Source: Roseibium salinum
GTDB lineage: Bacteria; Pseudomonadota; Alphaproteobacteria; Rhizobiales; Stappiaceae
Length of the DNA: 64,000 nt
Assembly (NCBI RefSeq): GCF_026240905.1
Contig: NZ_JAPEVI010000003.1
Span: 62,001-126,000 of the forward strand
Direction: 5' to 3'
Made by a program: the position numbers and the translations under genes. Below the pieces are notes generated by a model that saw only the letters and a list, made by a program, of their open reading frames with translations, was not told where the DNA came from and did no database searches. This document shows positions 38,167-47,196 of this stretch, one piece after another (within the stretch, counting starts at the first letter, position 1; every line of letters starts with the position of its first letter).

Positions 38167-39144
38167 TCAAAAAGCCGTCATGCGCTCAATGAACCAGAAC
38201 GCCGAAAGCGACCCGATGAAATAGGCGGCAGGCACCTGTGGCCGAGTGGACCATGCCAGCGGCTTGAGGGCCAAGACACTCAAAAGCACGAGCGCTATGA
38301 AGATCAATTGCCCTGCTTCAACGCCGAGATTGAAGGTGAGCAGCGCCAGCGGCACGTCCTTCTGCGGCAGGCCGATATCCCGCAGCGCTCCGCCGAAGCC
38401 GAACCCGTGCAGAAGACCGAAAAGAAAGGCGATGATCCACGGATAGCGGCTGGAGAGGTCACTGCGACCCTGCTGCTTGCGGACAACCTCGGCCGCGACG
38501 AACACGATACTGAGCGCAATCAGCGCTTCTATGGGCGGTTGCGGGATGGAGATGAGGCCGAGCGTTGCAAAGGCCAAGGTTATGGAGTGTGCGAGCGTGA
38601 AGGCCGTTATCGTGGCGATCAGCATGCGCCAGTTGCCGATGAGAAGAAGCAGCGCCAACACGAACAGGAGGTGATCGATCCCGAGCAGGATATGCTCGAC
38701 GCCCAGGCCCAAATAGGTCGAGGCGGTCTCCAATGTCGTCGGCGACGCCGTCACCTGAAACGCCGGAGCGTCCGGGGTCAGCAGGCTCGTCTGTACTGTA
38801 CCGTCCTGGCGTTCGACGCGCACCAGGACGTCGGTATAGGTACTCACGAGGCCGTCGACCGAAATCGTCCCACCGGCAAGCCCTCCCGGACACTGAACCT
38901 GCCAGTGGCGCAGGAGCGAGTCATCCTGTGGCAGGGAAACCGGCTCGGACACGTTCCTGCAGTTGCCGGGCAGCCGCACATGGAGAGAGAGGTTGAACTC
39001 GCCCCGCGCCGGCACCTTCCACAGGACCTTGAACGTCTCGCCGGGCCCCTCCGTCATTTCGAGATAGGCCGGTCGCAATTCGTGGGCGGTGGCGCCCGTG
39101 AGACACCAGAACAGCAGGACAATTGCAAGAGCCGAGCGCTTCAT
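38167..39144 (-). CDS. HupE/UreJ family membrane protein
   Basis: A 325-residue protein with a signal peptide (about 1-20, ending ATAHELRP). An extracytoplasmic domain of about 125 residues includes two Cys (PGNCRN, QVQCPGG). A HupE/UreJ-type six-helix domain follows (GLGVEHILLGIDHLLFVLALLLLIG; LFGLLHGFGFGGALRDIGLP; FNLGVEAGQLIFIALV) with conserved His residues. UreJ/HupE relatives are thought to move nickel, but this large N-terminal domain variant is common in marine bacteria without a urease or hydrogenase. Its ATG overlaps the PPIase stop (ATGA), so the two are coupled. Confidence 0.87.
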   Translation of the reverse strand: MKRSALAIVLLFWCLTGATAHELRPAYLEMTEGPGETFKVLWKVPARGEFNLSLHVRLPGNCRNVSEPVSLPQDDSLLRHWQVQCPGGLAGGTISVDGLVSTYTDVLVRVERQDGTVQTSLLTPDAPAFQVTASPTTLETASTYLGLGVEHILLGIDHLLFVLALLLLIGNWRMLIATITAFTLAHSITLAFATLGLISIPQPPIEALIALSIVFVAAEVVRKQQGRSDLSSRYPWIIAFLFGLLHGFGFGGALRDIGLPQKDVPLALLTFNLGVEAGQLIFIALVLLSVLALKPLAWSTRPQVPAAYFIGSLSAFWFIERMTAF

Positions 39145-40031
39145 TTTGCCAGCGCTTCGCCCGCAGGCTTCGAAAGCTCGGGCGCAGGCTCGGGCATGAG
39201 AACCGATATCTCGTAAAGATCGCGCAATGCGCGGTACCGTTCTTCGATGAGGTTCCGCCGCTTTGCCGACAGCCAGTGCTCGAAGACGGTGTCGCGCACG
39301 TCCGTCAGCTTCGGATCATGGGTCTCCTGCCGCTCTTCGATCAGCACCAGATGCGAGCCGAAAGCCGATGGAATCGGGCCGATCCAACGTCCAGTCTCCG
39401 CATCCGCGAGCGCTTCGGCAAACTCGGGGCCGAAATGACGCGCGATCCGGTCGACGGAAGTCATCGGCAGGCCGGGAGGAAGCAAGGTCGGGTCGCCGGC
39501 TTCCTCCGGGCTTGTTCCTTCTTCAAGGCGCGCGAGCAGTTCGGCGGCATCCTTTTGGAAGTCCGCGCCGTGTTTCGCGGGGTCGAGAAAAACCTGGCGA
39601 AAGGCGATTGCTGCCGGAACGCGGAAGTCCGCGGCGTTCTGCTGCAAATGGGCCTCAAGTTCCGCGTCCGAGGGGCTGAGTTCTGCAGCGCTCGGCTCAA
39701 TCAGGAACTCCATCTTCTGCTGCATGCGGCGGCGAAGAAGGGTATCGTCATGATCAAGGCCGATCTTTCGGCCTTCGCGATAATAAACCTCCTCACGGAC
39801 GAAGGCCTCGATCAGGCCGTTCAATTCCTCGCGCGTCGGCGGCCTCTGGCGCGTTCGTTCGAACGTATCGTGCAATTGCGAGACCCGGCCGGGACCGACT
39901 TCGATCGTGCGTTCGTCCGGATCCGACGATTGCGGCCAGCCGGCAGCAAAACCATAGACTCCGAAAACGGCAAGACCGATCAGCAGGAACTGGACCAGCG
40001 GCTCGCCGAGGATACGGCGCATGACATTCAT
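39141..40031 (-). CDS. Parvulin-type peptidyl-prolyl isomerase, membrane-anchored
   Basis: A 296-residue periplasmic protein with an uncleaved N-terminal anchor (about 10-28, PLVQFLLIGLAVFGVYGFAAG). A SurA/PrsA-like helical region follows (ELNGLIEAFVREEVYYREGRKIG). The parvulin region is about 150-250, with VDRIARHFGPEFAEAL, IGPIPSAFGSHLVLIEERQE. It probably helps fold exported partners. The gene lies between the DUF3604 gene upstream (107-bp gap) and the HupE/UreJ gene that overlaps its stop. Confidence 0.85.
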   Translation of the reverse strand: MNVMRRILGEPLVQFLLIGLAVFGVYGFAAGWPQSSDPDERTIEVGPGRVSQLHDTFERTRQRPPTREELNGLIEAFVREEVYYREGRKIGLDHDDTLLRRRMQQKMEFLIEPSAAELSPSDAELEAHLQQNAADFRVPAAIAFRQVFLDPAKHGADFQKDAAELLARLEEGTSPEEAGDPTLLPPGLPMTSVDRIARHFGPEFAEALADAETGRWIGPIPSAFGSHLVLIEERQETHDPKLTDVRDTVFEHWLSAKRRNLIEERYRALRDLYEISVLMPEPAPELSKPAGEALAK

Positions 40032-40138
40032 GCCGAACCTTTTGCAGTTACAGATGTGAAATCAACGTCGGGAGCGGCCAGTGCAATCATCCCCGGCCGG
40101 CGCACGACCACCCATTCGACCTTGTTTCGCGGGCCGTC

Positions 40139-42073
40139 CTATTTCGCCGGATTGTACCAGATGGGCGACGTATAGGCGCGTTCCTGCACCGTCATCCTCG
40201 TGTCCGGCTCAGGCTTTGTGCCGTAGAACCTGGCATCATAGGCCGTCCAGCGCGGTGTCGGAATTTCGATCACGCGGCCATAGTAGAAGGCCGGCTGCGC
40301 GGGGTCGAATTCGGGATCGCTCCAGACCGCAATCAGTTCCGGAGCGCCGATGGTATTGGTCCAGTTCGCGTTTTCGATGTCCACCGTATTGCCGACCGCC
40401 GGAACCTTGCCGTTTGCGTCCGGCGTGCGTTCGCCCGACCATGCAACGTCGTAGACCTGCTCGTGCAACGCGCCGCTTGCGTCCAGCCAGCCCTTGACGA
40501 TCTGATAGCGGTCCAGGTTGGCGCCGATGGGATCTTTCAGGGCCGCCACCAGGAAGGTCGGTGCCTTGCCCTCCGGCGGCGCATTCAGGTCACCGCCCAT
40601 CGGCACGCCCTTTGTGTAGCCGATATGGGCGGGCAACCGATCCTCGGCATCGGCCTTCTGGAAATCCCAGCCACCAAAGAAGCGGACCATCATCCGCGGG
40701 CCGGTGGTCGCGTAGGTCTCCTTGCGCTGCATGGCGTCCCAGAGCGCATGACGGGAGTTGTCCGTTGCCCATACGGCGGCATAGCCGGATGCGCCGACTT
40801 CCCAGTCCATGACCGTGACGCCGGTTTCCTTGTTGTCGATAAAGGCTGCCGACAAGCGCTCCGCGCTCGGTTCCTGCGGCGCGGTCTTGCCGAAGAAATT
40901 GTCTTCCTCCATCGCAGCCAGGGCCGTATGCGCGTCACTGCTTCCGACGAGGCCGAACTTGTAAGGGTTGGTGCCGAGCTCCTGTTCCAGCTTCAGGCCG
41001 TTCTTGTGGGCGGCACGGGAATATTCGAATTCGAGCATCTCGTTTTTCTTGGCCACGCTGCCGTCGAGATTGCCTTTGTCCCAGAGTTCGAAATCCGCGA
41101 ACTCGTCGTTCGGCGACAGGTAGGGGTGCGCCTCGCCGGTTCCCTTCGTCTGGGACACCTCGTAGAGCCGTTCCCACTTCGCGCGTGTCTCGACGTAGTC
41201 GCTGTCGAGCTTCTTGCCGAAGGATTCGACGACCGGGAACATCAGACCGTTGCTGAGATTGCCGTTGTGAGCGATGGCCAGCACATTGCCGCCGGTCTTC
41301 TGCTCATAAGATTCCATCCATTTCCACAGGTCGGCGGGATTGTCGCTGCCGTACGGCGGGTAAACGGTAAACGGCTCGACCTGGCTGGCCTTGTCGCCAT
41401 TGTCCCGGAAAATCACGTTCCGGTGCAGGTTGTTGCCTCCGGTGTTCGACGTCCATTCATAGCCGATGAATGCCGTGAACCGTCCCGGATCGTTGAATTC
41501 CTCTGCAGCCGCAATCGTTTCCTGCCAGGCACCCTTGTAGGGACGCGACCCCGGGAAATACATGAGATCCTTCGGAAATGTATTGTGCGAAAAGGCAACA
41601 ATGATCTCCATAGCGGCATTCGCGCCCTTTCCCGACTGGATCTCATCGTACCATTTCTTGCCGGTAGGATCGGCAAGCAGATTTGGCTTGCCGGCCAGCA
41701 GATCGGGAAAGAAACCCATGTTGTCCGAATGGTCGGCAACCACCAGGAAATCGAGCGGGCGGGAGAGTTTTACCGGTTGACCGGTGTTCGAAATCACCTG
41801 CTCGCCACGCGCGAACCGGTAGGCGTCGCGCGGTCCGAGCCGCGTTCCGAAAGCACCGGCATCCATCGAAAACGATGTATGAAGATGCGTGTCGCCGAAA
41901 TACGGCTGTGTCGGGAAGTTGCGCCCGGCATAACGCGAGTAGATCGGCTTGTCCGGATACAGCTTTGCAGCCTCCTCGGCGCTGGGGCTCCCTGTATCCT
42001 GCGCCACCGCCGGCAACCCCAGGCCAAGCGCCAGACCCGACACCATCGTCAGTTTCAAAAACGTCCTGAACAT
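40139..42073 (-). CDS. DUF3604 exported protein (PHP-like putative hydrolase)
   Basis: A 644-residue protein with a signal peptide (about 1-25, AVAQDTG cleavage region). It belongs to DUF3604, a large family with PHP-like metal-dependent hydrolase features. Conserved metal-ligand-like motifs are visible: FGDTHLHTSFSMDA (His pair near residues 62-64), LVVADHSDNMGF (near 110), AIAHNGNLSNG and GLVGSSDAHTA. No substrate has been assigned. I chose the ATG at 42073 with GGGGAG upstream; the longer frame is upstream leader. It is the first gene of a three-gene operon with the PPIase and HupE/UreJ genes. Confidence 0.87.
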   Translation of the reverse strand: MFRTFLKLTMVSGLALGLGLPAVAQDTGSPSAEEAAKLYPDKPIYSRYAGRNFPTQPYFGDTHLHTSFSMDAGAFGTRLGPRDAYRFARGEQVISNTGQPVKLSRPLDFLVVADHSDNMGFFPDLLAGKPNLLADPTGKKWYDEIQSGKGANAAMEIIVAFSHNTFPKDLMYFPGSRPYKGAWQETIAAAEEFNDPGRFTAFIGYEWTSNTGGNNLHRNVIFRDNGDKASQVEPFTVYPPYGSDNPADLWKWMESYEQKTGGNVLAIAHNGNLSNGLMFPVVESFGKKLDSDYVETRAKWERLYEVSQTKGTGEAHPYLSPNDEFADFELWDKGNLDGSVAKKNEMLEFEYSRAAHKNGLKLEQELGTNPYKFGLVGSSDAHTALAAMEEDNFFGKTAPQEPSAERLSAAFIDNKETGVTVMDWEVGASGYAAVWATDNSRHALWDAMQRKETYATTGPRMMVRFFGGWDFQKADAEDRLPAHIGYTKGVPMGGDLNAPPEGKAPTFLVAALKDPIGANLDRYQIVKGWLDASGALHEQVYDVAWSGERTPDANGKVPAVGNTVDIENANWTNTIGAPELIAVWSDPEFDPAQPAFYYGRVIEIPTPRWTAYDARFYGTKPEPDTRMTVQERAYTSPIWYNPAK

Positions 42074-42324
42074 AAGTATCTCCCCAAAATGATCTTGCCT
42101 GTAATTCGCCGATCTGGTCTGCTGTTGAGACAAGCTGTTACCGCCTGTGACGGTTTGCGCTCGGAGCTCTGATCGGTATCGAATTTGCAGGTGGTTGGTA
42201 CGAAGGCGCAAAAATTCCTCTACGGCGGCTACAGGTGCCTCCGAAAAAATTGTTTATTGATGTCTTTCTCAAAAGGTTTGGATACTATGAACCAAACATG
42301 TCATTCCGTACAGCGGAGAATTCG

Positions 42325-43116
42325 ATGAAACTGAAACCCTTTTCCGGCCTCGTTCTTGCGGGAAGTCTTGCGATTGCAGGTGGCGCGGAGGCGGCTGACA
42401 TCTATTCGCCGATCACGCCCATTGTTGAGCAGGTCGAGACGGCGAGCGGCTGGACATTTGCCGTTGCCCCGTATTTCTGGGGCGCCGGACTGTCTGGCGA
42501 CGTCGCATCATTCGGATTGCCGGCTGCGGAAATTGACGCCGATTTCGGCGATATCCTCAACAATCTCGATTTTGCCGCCATGGCGATGGGGGAGGCGCGC
42601 TACGACCGCTTCAGCGTCTTCGGCGATCTCATGTATACGAAGATCTCGGTCGGGTCCGCGACACCCAGGGGCATTCTTGCAACCGGTGTCGACGTGACGA
42701 CGCAAACATTCGCGGGCCTGGCCGGCGCAGGCTATGCGATCATAAACACGCCTTCCGGGCGCCTCGACCTCAGCGGCGGCGTCAGGGTGTGGTCGGTCGA
42801 CACCGACCTGTCCTTCAGCGGGGGCGCGCTGGACGGCGTGTCACGCAGCGACGGCGCGACATGGGCCGACGCGTTGATCGGCCTGCGCGGCGAGTACATG
42901 ATCACACCCCGGATTTTTCTCACCGGCTGGGGCTTCGTCGGCGCGGGCGGGGCCGATCTGGACTGGGATGTCGCGGGCGCGGTCGGATACGCGTTCAACG
43001 ACACGTTTTCCGCGGTTGCCGGATACCGGGCCCTGGGTGTCGATTACAGCAATGACGGGTTCGAGTTCGATGTGGTCCAGCAGGGACCGATGCTCGGGCT
43101 GAAATTGCAGTTCTGA
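42325..43116 (+). CDS. Outer-membrane beta-barrel protein
   Basis: A 263-residue exported protein with a signal peptide (about 1-23, GGAEAADIY). The remainder alternates aromatic and glycine residues, typical of outer-membrane beta-strands (WTFAVAPYFWGAGLSG; LRGEYMITPRIFLTGWGFVG; VAGYRALGVDYSNDGFEFD), and ends in QGPMLGLKLQF with the C-terminal Phe required for barrel insertion. The specific function is unknown. The ATG at 42325 has GGAGA upstream; an upstream start in a long frame is unlikely. It diverges from the DUF3604 operon. Confidence 0.85.
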   Translation: MKLKPFSGLVLAGSLAIAGGAEAADIYSPITPIVEQVETASGWTFAVAPYFWGAGLSGDVASFGLPAAEIDADFGDILNNLDFAAMAMGEARYDRFSVFGDLMYTKISVGSATPRGILATGVDVTTQTFAGLAGAGYAIINTPSGRLDLSGGVRVWSVDTDLSFSGGALDGVSRSDGATWADALIGLRGEYMITPRIFLTGWGFVGAGGADLDWDVAGAVGYAFNDTFSAVAGYRALGVDYSNDGFEFDVVQQGPMLGLKLQF

Positions 43117-43150
43117 GACAGGATCAAGGCGCGTTCATGCGCCAGGAATG

Positions 43151-43178
43151 CCGTTCCCGGCAAGCGCGCCGGGAACGG
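43151..43178 (+). terminator. Terminator after outer-membrane protein gene
   Basis: An 11-bp perfect stem CCGTTCCCGGC / GCCGGGAACGG with a 6-base loop, followed by AATTGTTTAG, 34 bases after the stop. Confidence 0.7.
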
Positions 43179-43203
43179 AATTGTTTAGGGCTGACCTCAC
43201 TGA

Positions 43204-43785
43204 TCACTTGTATCCGAGATTGATCAACTGAACGCGGCGGTTGACGGCGGCATCCGGACTTGCCGGATCGCGGAGCTGTTCTTCGCCGAGCCCGACCGAG
43301 GCCAAGGTCTCGCCCGGCACGCGGAAGGTGGTGGCGAGCGCCTCGCGAACGGCCTGTGCCCGCTTGATGGAGAGTTCCAGATTGTAGTCGCGGGCACCTT
43401 TGGCATCGGTGTGACCGACGATGACGAAGGTCTGTCCCTGCAGGTAGGGCGTGTGAAGCGCATCCGCGATCAGGCCGACGGCTTCATAGGATTCGGGAGC
43501 GATCGTGGCGGAGTCGAAATGGAATGTGATTTCGATGTTGAACTGCCGCAGGGAGGCAAGCTTGTCCGCCAGCGGCAGGCTTTGCGGCGAATTTGCTCCC
43601 GGATATTTCTCGATATTCTCGATCGCGGCCTTCTGGATCTGGTCGGCATTGATGTCGACCTCCTGCTGGGCGCCCTGAAGCGAATTGATGATCTCGTTGC
43701 GGCTCAGTTTTGTCTGGGCCTGGCTGCCGGCGGCAGCACTCATCACGAGCGCGGCCGAAACACCGGCCAGAATGAACTTGTTCAT
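43204..43785 (-). CDS. OmpA-family envelope protein
   Basis: A 193-residue exported protein with a signal peptide (about 1-22, AAAGSQAQTK). The C-terminal OmpA-type peptidoglycan-binding domain (about 75-190) contains ITFHFDSATIAPESYEAV, VGHTDAKGARDYNLELSIKRA and NRRVQLINLGYK. It has no N-terminal barrel, so it is a periplasmic peptidoglycan-linked protein. It is first in a cluster of four small exported proteins on the minus strand, listed from the downstream end. Confidence 0.9.
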   Translation of the reverse strand: MNKFILAGVSAALVMSAAAGSQAQTKLSRNEIINSLQGAQQEVDINADQIQKAAIENIEKYPGANSPQSLPLADKLASLRQFNIEITFHFDSATIAPESYEAVGLIADALHTPYLQGQTFVIVGHTDAKGARDYNLELSIKRAQAVREALATTFRVPGETLASVGLGEEQLRDPASPDAAVNRRVQLINLGYK

Positions 43786-43806
43786 TGAAAATCTCCCAAA
43801 CCGGAA

Positions 43807-44232
43807 TTAGCGGTAGCCAGCCAGATCGATGGCCGTGTTGCATTTCTTGCTGACCGAAGGCTCCGCCTTGAGCAGGCAGCGCAGAATGTGCCCGGCACCG
43901 GGTTTGACGCCCTTGCAGTATTGGGCGGCATCGCGCTGACAGACCTTCGGCGCCTCCGCCTGGGCGGCAAGGCGTGCCTGGATCAGCCCGGCGACCACAG
44001 CCCGGTCGGCATTGCATTGCTGGGAGACCTTCGCCTGGTTCTGGTCCAGGCATTGCATGATGCCGTTATTCGCCAGAGAAGCAGATTCGCAATGGGCGGT
44101 GATGTCCTTGCCGCAGCTCGCGGCCAGGATCTTGATAGCGTCGGCAAAACCGACGGTTTGTGCGGACGCGACCTGGGGTAATCCGGCGACGATAACAATG
44201 GCGAACAGCGTTCGCAGACCGGCAAATCTCAT
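43807..44232 (-). CDS. Cysteine-rich exported protein, GLG1-like repeats (copy 1)
   Basis: A 141-residue protein with a signal peptide (about 1-25, ASAQTVG). It has two repeat units, each with Cys-x(8)-Cys spacing typical of Golgi GLG1-type Cys-rich repeats (SCGKDITAHCESA, MQCLDQNQAKVSQQCNAD; VCQRDAAQYCKGVKPGAGHILRCLL). Eight cysteines are present and could form intramolecular disulfides in the periplasm. Bacterial function is unknown. It lies 21 bp upstream of the OmpA-family gene and is paralogous to the gene at 44355. Confidence 0.82.
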   Translation of the reverse strand: MRFAGLRTLFAIVIVAGLPQVASAQTVGFADAIKILAASCGKDITAHCESASLANNGIMQCLDQNQAKVSQQCNADRAVVAGLIQARLAAQAEAPKVCQRDAAQYCKGVKPGAGHILRCLLKAEPSVSKKCNTAIDLAGYR

Positions 44233-44354
44233 ACAACTTCTCCTTTGGCTTTAAGTACTCTTGTTCCTTGAGCGGGCTGGTAATGAAGAGAAAAACAGTG
44301 CTCTTTTCTGCGGCACTTTTGAAACTGTCTTGGGGTTTTGCTTTGGGAAGGCAT

Positions 44355-44783
44355 TCATTCGGAAGCAGCAAGCCCCTGCTCAAATCCGTTGACGACCTGC
44401 TTGCATGCGGGTGCTATTTCGGCCTTGGTTTCCGAAAGGCATGTCAGTATGCGGCCGTGCCCGAATTCGGTTCCGGAGCAGTGCTTGTCGATGTCCCCCG
44501 CACAGGATGCCAGCGCGTCGCGAACCGAGGCAAACATGAAATCCATGACGTCGTGAAAGTCGATTGTTGCCGCGTAACAGGCCTCGGAAATCTTGTCCTC
44601 GTAGGCGTAGAGGCAGGAGAGCACGCGCCCGTGGCCCGGTTCGACTTCGGCGCAATAGGTGGTGATGTCAGAGGCGCAGTCCTCCAGCACACCCTGAGCC
44701 TGCGGTGACGCGGAGCCGAGAACCGACAGCAGGAAGCCGGTGATTGCAATTGCGGTCAGTTTCGCAAATCTATGAGAGAACAT
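44355..44783 (-). CDS. Cysteine-rich exported protein, GLG1-like repeats (copy 2)
   Basis: A 142-residue relative of the 43807 gene. The signal peptide is about 1-30. The repeats are DCASDITTYCAEVEPGHGRVLSCLY and SCAGDIDKHCSGTEFGHGRILTCLS. The ATG at 44783 (MFSHRFAKLTAIAITGF) was chosen because it gives a proper signal peptide; the open frame extends upstream without family features. The regular Cys pattern and high-GC composition match copy 1. Confidence 0.82.
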   Translation of the reverse strand: MFSHRFAKLTAIAITGFLLSVLGSASPQAQGVLEDCASDITTYCAEVEPGHGRVLSCLYAYEDKISEACYAATIDFHDVMDFMFASVRDALASCAGDIDKHCSGTEFGHGRILTCLSETKAEIAPACKQVVNGFEQGLAASE

Positions 44784-44803
44784 GGCAGCCGTCCTTCCAG
44801 GGT

Positions 44804-45109
44804 CTAAGGGTTGACAACGACATAGACTGTCGTGCCGTTTTGAACGACAGGCTGGTAGTAGACGCCGCCGCAATTGTAATAGGCCCGGTAAGCGTTGCAG
44901 CCCGCGACGGATGTGCGGTTCACGACGCGCCGTGTGGTTCTGCGGCTCGTTCGCCGCGCAACATTCCGTGGAGCGGCATAGGCCTGGCCGGTGGTCAGAA
45001 CCAGGGCGAGCTGGCTTGCCGCCGGCGTCGGCTCCACCGATACCTCGGCAACCAGCCCGAGCGACAGCACTGCAAATGCAGCCGTCCATTTTCCAATTGA
45101 TTTCCGCAC
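44804..45109 (-). CDS. Small exported protein, unknown function
   Basis: A 101-residue protein with a signal peptide (about 1-46, LTTGQAYAAPR). An Arg/Thr-rich segment (NVARRTSRRTTRRVVNRTS) precedes a short Tyr/Cys core (GCNAYRAYYNCGGVYYQPVVQNGTTVYVVVNP) with one Cys pair. I do not recognise a specific function, but its position just upstream of the Cys-rich gene suggests one envelope cassette. Confidence 0.6.
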   Translation of the reverse strand: MRKSIGKWTAAFAVLSLGLVAEVSVEPTPAASQLALVLTTGQAYAAPRNVARRTSRRTTRRVVNRTSVAGCNAYRAYYNCGGVYYQPVVQNGTTVYVVVNP

Positions 45110-45520
45110 TGCATAGTCCTCCCGAAATGTTCAGCTCCTGCTGAACAGGGTCACTTCCAAAACGCCGCGCGAGCCGCGGTTTGCAATCTGTCTTGATCTG
45201 CCGTCCAGCGGCTTCGCAATGCAGACTGTGCCGCCACAGACTGTTCGACGTGGTTTCAAGGTTCAAGGAAACCCTGCGTCAGTTCACTTGCAATCAGCGT
45301 AATAATTTCAAAGCACACCTGGACGGTACTCCCCGGCATCGTCAACTACAAGTTATCAATGCTATGGAATTATGACAAAGGGCACCGCACCAGCGTCCGG
45401 CCGCAGTTACCATCGCTGCCACCAGCGAAAACGAGGAGCGAGGTTTTATTCCGGTTGGTTCCTATTGATCAATCTGGACATGAGAGGCACCGGCGTTGAG
45501 CCGGTGCTTCCCGGGCAATC
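45110..45520. other. Intergenic region (411 bp)
   Basis: No gene is recognised between the small exported protein and the DUF1254 pseudogene. It must hold the promoter of the exported-protein cluster. I see no convincing hairpin or repeat. Confidence 0.5.
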
Positions 45521-47133
45521 CTATTTCGCCAGTTCGATCTCGCTCGGCTGCCAGGATTTGTCGAAGAAGGACGGCAGCGGGCTGTAGAGGCGCAGGATGG
45601 TAAACCAGCCCTTTTCCGGGTCGGTCTGGATCCAGTTGCCCCGATCGACACCATTGGGCTGCTCGGGGCTGAACCAGACCGTTGTGGAGCCGTCCTCGGC
45701 GACCGTCGCTGCCGGCGAGGGATAGCTCTGGGATCCGGCGCGCGGATATTTCTGCGGCGTCTGCAACATCGAGCGGGTCTGGTTGTCGTAGAGGGTGAAG
45801 GACCAGAAGGCCTTCGCCGGAATGTCCTTGGGCAGCGTCACCTTGTAGGTCTTCGCGCCATCATACGGGTCCCCCTTGAGTCCAGGAAGCCCATCAGGTA
45901 CTGCGATCCGACACCGGGGATGTTCATGATCATGCCGGGGCTGTCGAGCGTGTAGCCGTAGTAGAAGGCCGTGCGCGAATCCAGCGTGCGGGCGCCGGTC
46001 GCCGGCAGCGGCTTGAACATGCCGTCCTTGAAGGCAGGCGGCGGGGTCTCGAAGAAGGCGCCGCCTTCCCAGAGCATGCTGCCCCACATGGAATCCGGGT
46101 AGTAGGCCCAGTCCGGATGCACGCTGTAGGGGCGCCAGTTCAGCACTCGGCCTGCTGCCTGCCCGACCGCGGCCGCATCGGTAAGGATCTTCTTCATCCG
46201 ATCGTCCGGGGCGAACTCCTTGCCCTTGACAATGCCGATCGCGGCAAGCTGTCCGGCAAGTTCCACGTCATAGCTGGTCGCGGGTTCGGCCTGGACGTTC
46301 TCGTTGATCCATTCGTAGAAACCGAAATCACTTGGCGGGATGGTGTTGAACGACAGGTCGCTTGCTTCGACGAAGGTTGTTTCGGATATCTTGGCATTCG
46401 CCCCGAGGCGGACCGCACCAGTCAGCGCCTGGGCAATGCTGGTCCCGTAGCCACCCTCCGCGTAGGGATAGATCTTGAGGTTTGTCTTGATGTTCTCGAC
46501 AGCAGGCTTGGGATCGTTGTCGACCAGGTAGGCGCGCGAGGCATAGAGAATGCGGTTCGTCTTGGAGTGGGCGACGAAGTAACCGCCTTCAGGCAGCGGG
46601 CCGTCGTAGCCGGGGCCGACGATCAGGTAACTGCCGCCCATGCCGCGATCCGGTCCCGGACCGCCGACGTCGATGATCCACGAGAACCACATGTCGTTGA
46701 TGGTGCCCACGCCGTCGGAAGGCTGCTCGATTACCATTGGCCCCTTGGAAAGGTCGACCACGGACAGGTAATAGACCGTGTCGGCATTGCCGGTGAGGAA
46801 CAGCGACTTGGAGTCCAGAAGCTTGGAGGTGATGATCACGTCGTTGTAGTCGGCGCCGATGCTCTGGAAACCCTTGTGGAAGCCGAGCGCCGAGGCGCCG
46901 CGAAAACTGTTGTTGTAGACATTCAGCGCGCGGGTGAAGTCCAGCGCATCGAAGACCTTCTGCGCGGTCTCGGCGCTCGGTGCACCATCCTGGAAGTCCA
47001 GCGTTCCGATGCTCGTTTCGATGCGGTCGGGCGCGCCGAGCGACTGGACGACCTCCTTGGCGACCTCGGCATGTGAGGTGCCAGACAGCGACAGGGCCAG
47101 AACCAATCCCCAACTCGTTGAAAGCCGATGCAT
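45521..47133 (-). pseudogene. DUF1254 domain protein, single frameshift (copy 1)
   Basis: A DUF1254/DUF1214-type exported protein, about 535 residues if restored. The signal peptide is about 1-22. The DUF1254 part runs from FDALDFTRALNVYNNSF through GGSYLIVGPGYDG. At 45871-45875 a C-run (G-run on the coding strand) is one base short. Adding one G restores LDSRGDPYDGAKTY and joins the frame to the DUF1214 part (AFWSFTLYDNQTRSMLQT), ending SWQPSEIELAK. The DUF1214 part is otherwise intact, which fits either a recent mutation or a homopolymer sequencing error. The ATG at 47133 has AGGAAA upstream. Function is unknown. Confidence 0.85.
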
Positions 47134-47196
47134 GATATATTTCCTTTTTCCTGCAATAACTAGCTACGCGGTCGTGCTGCGACCTCTCCCAAAACC

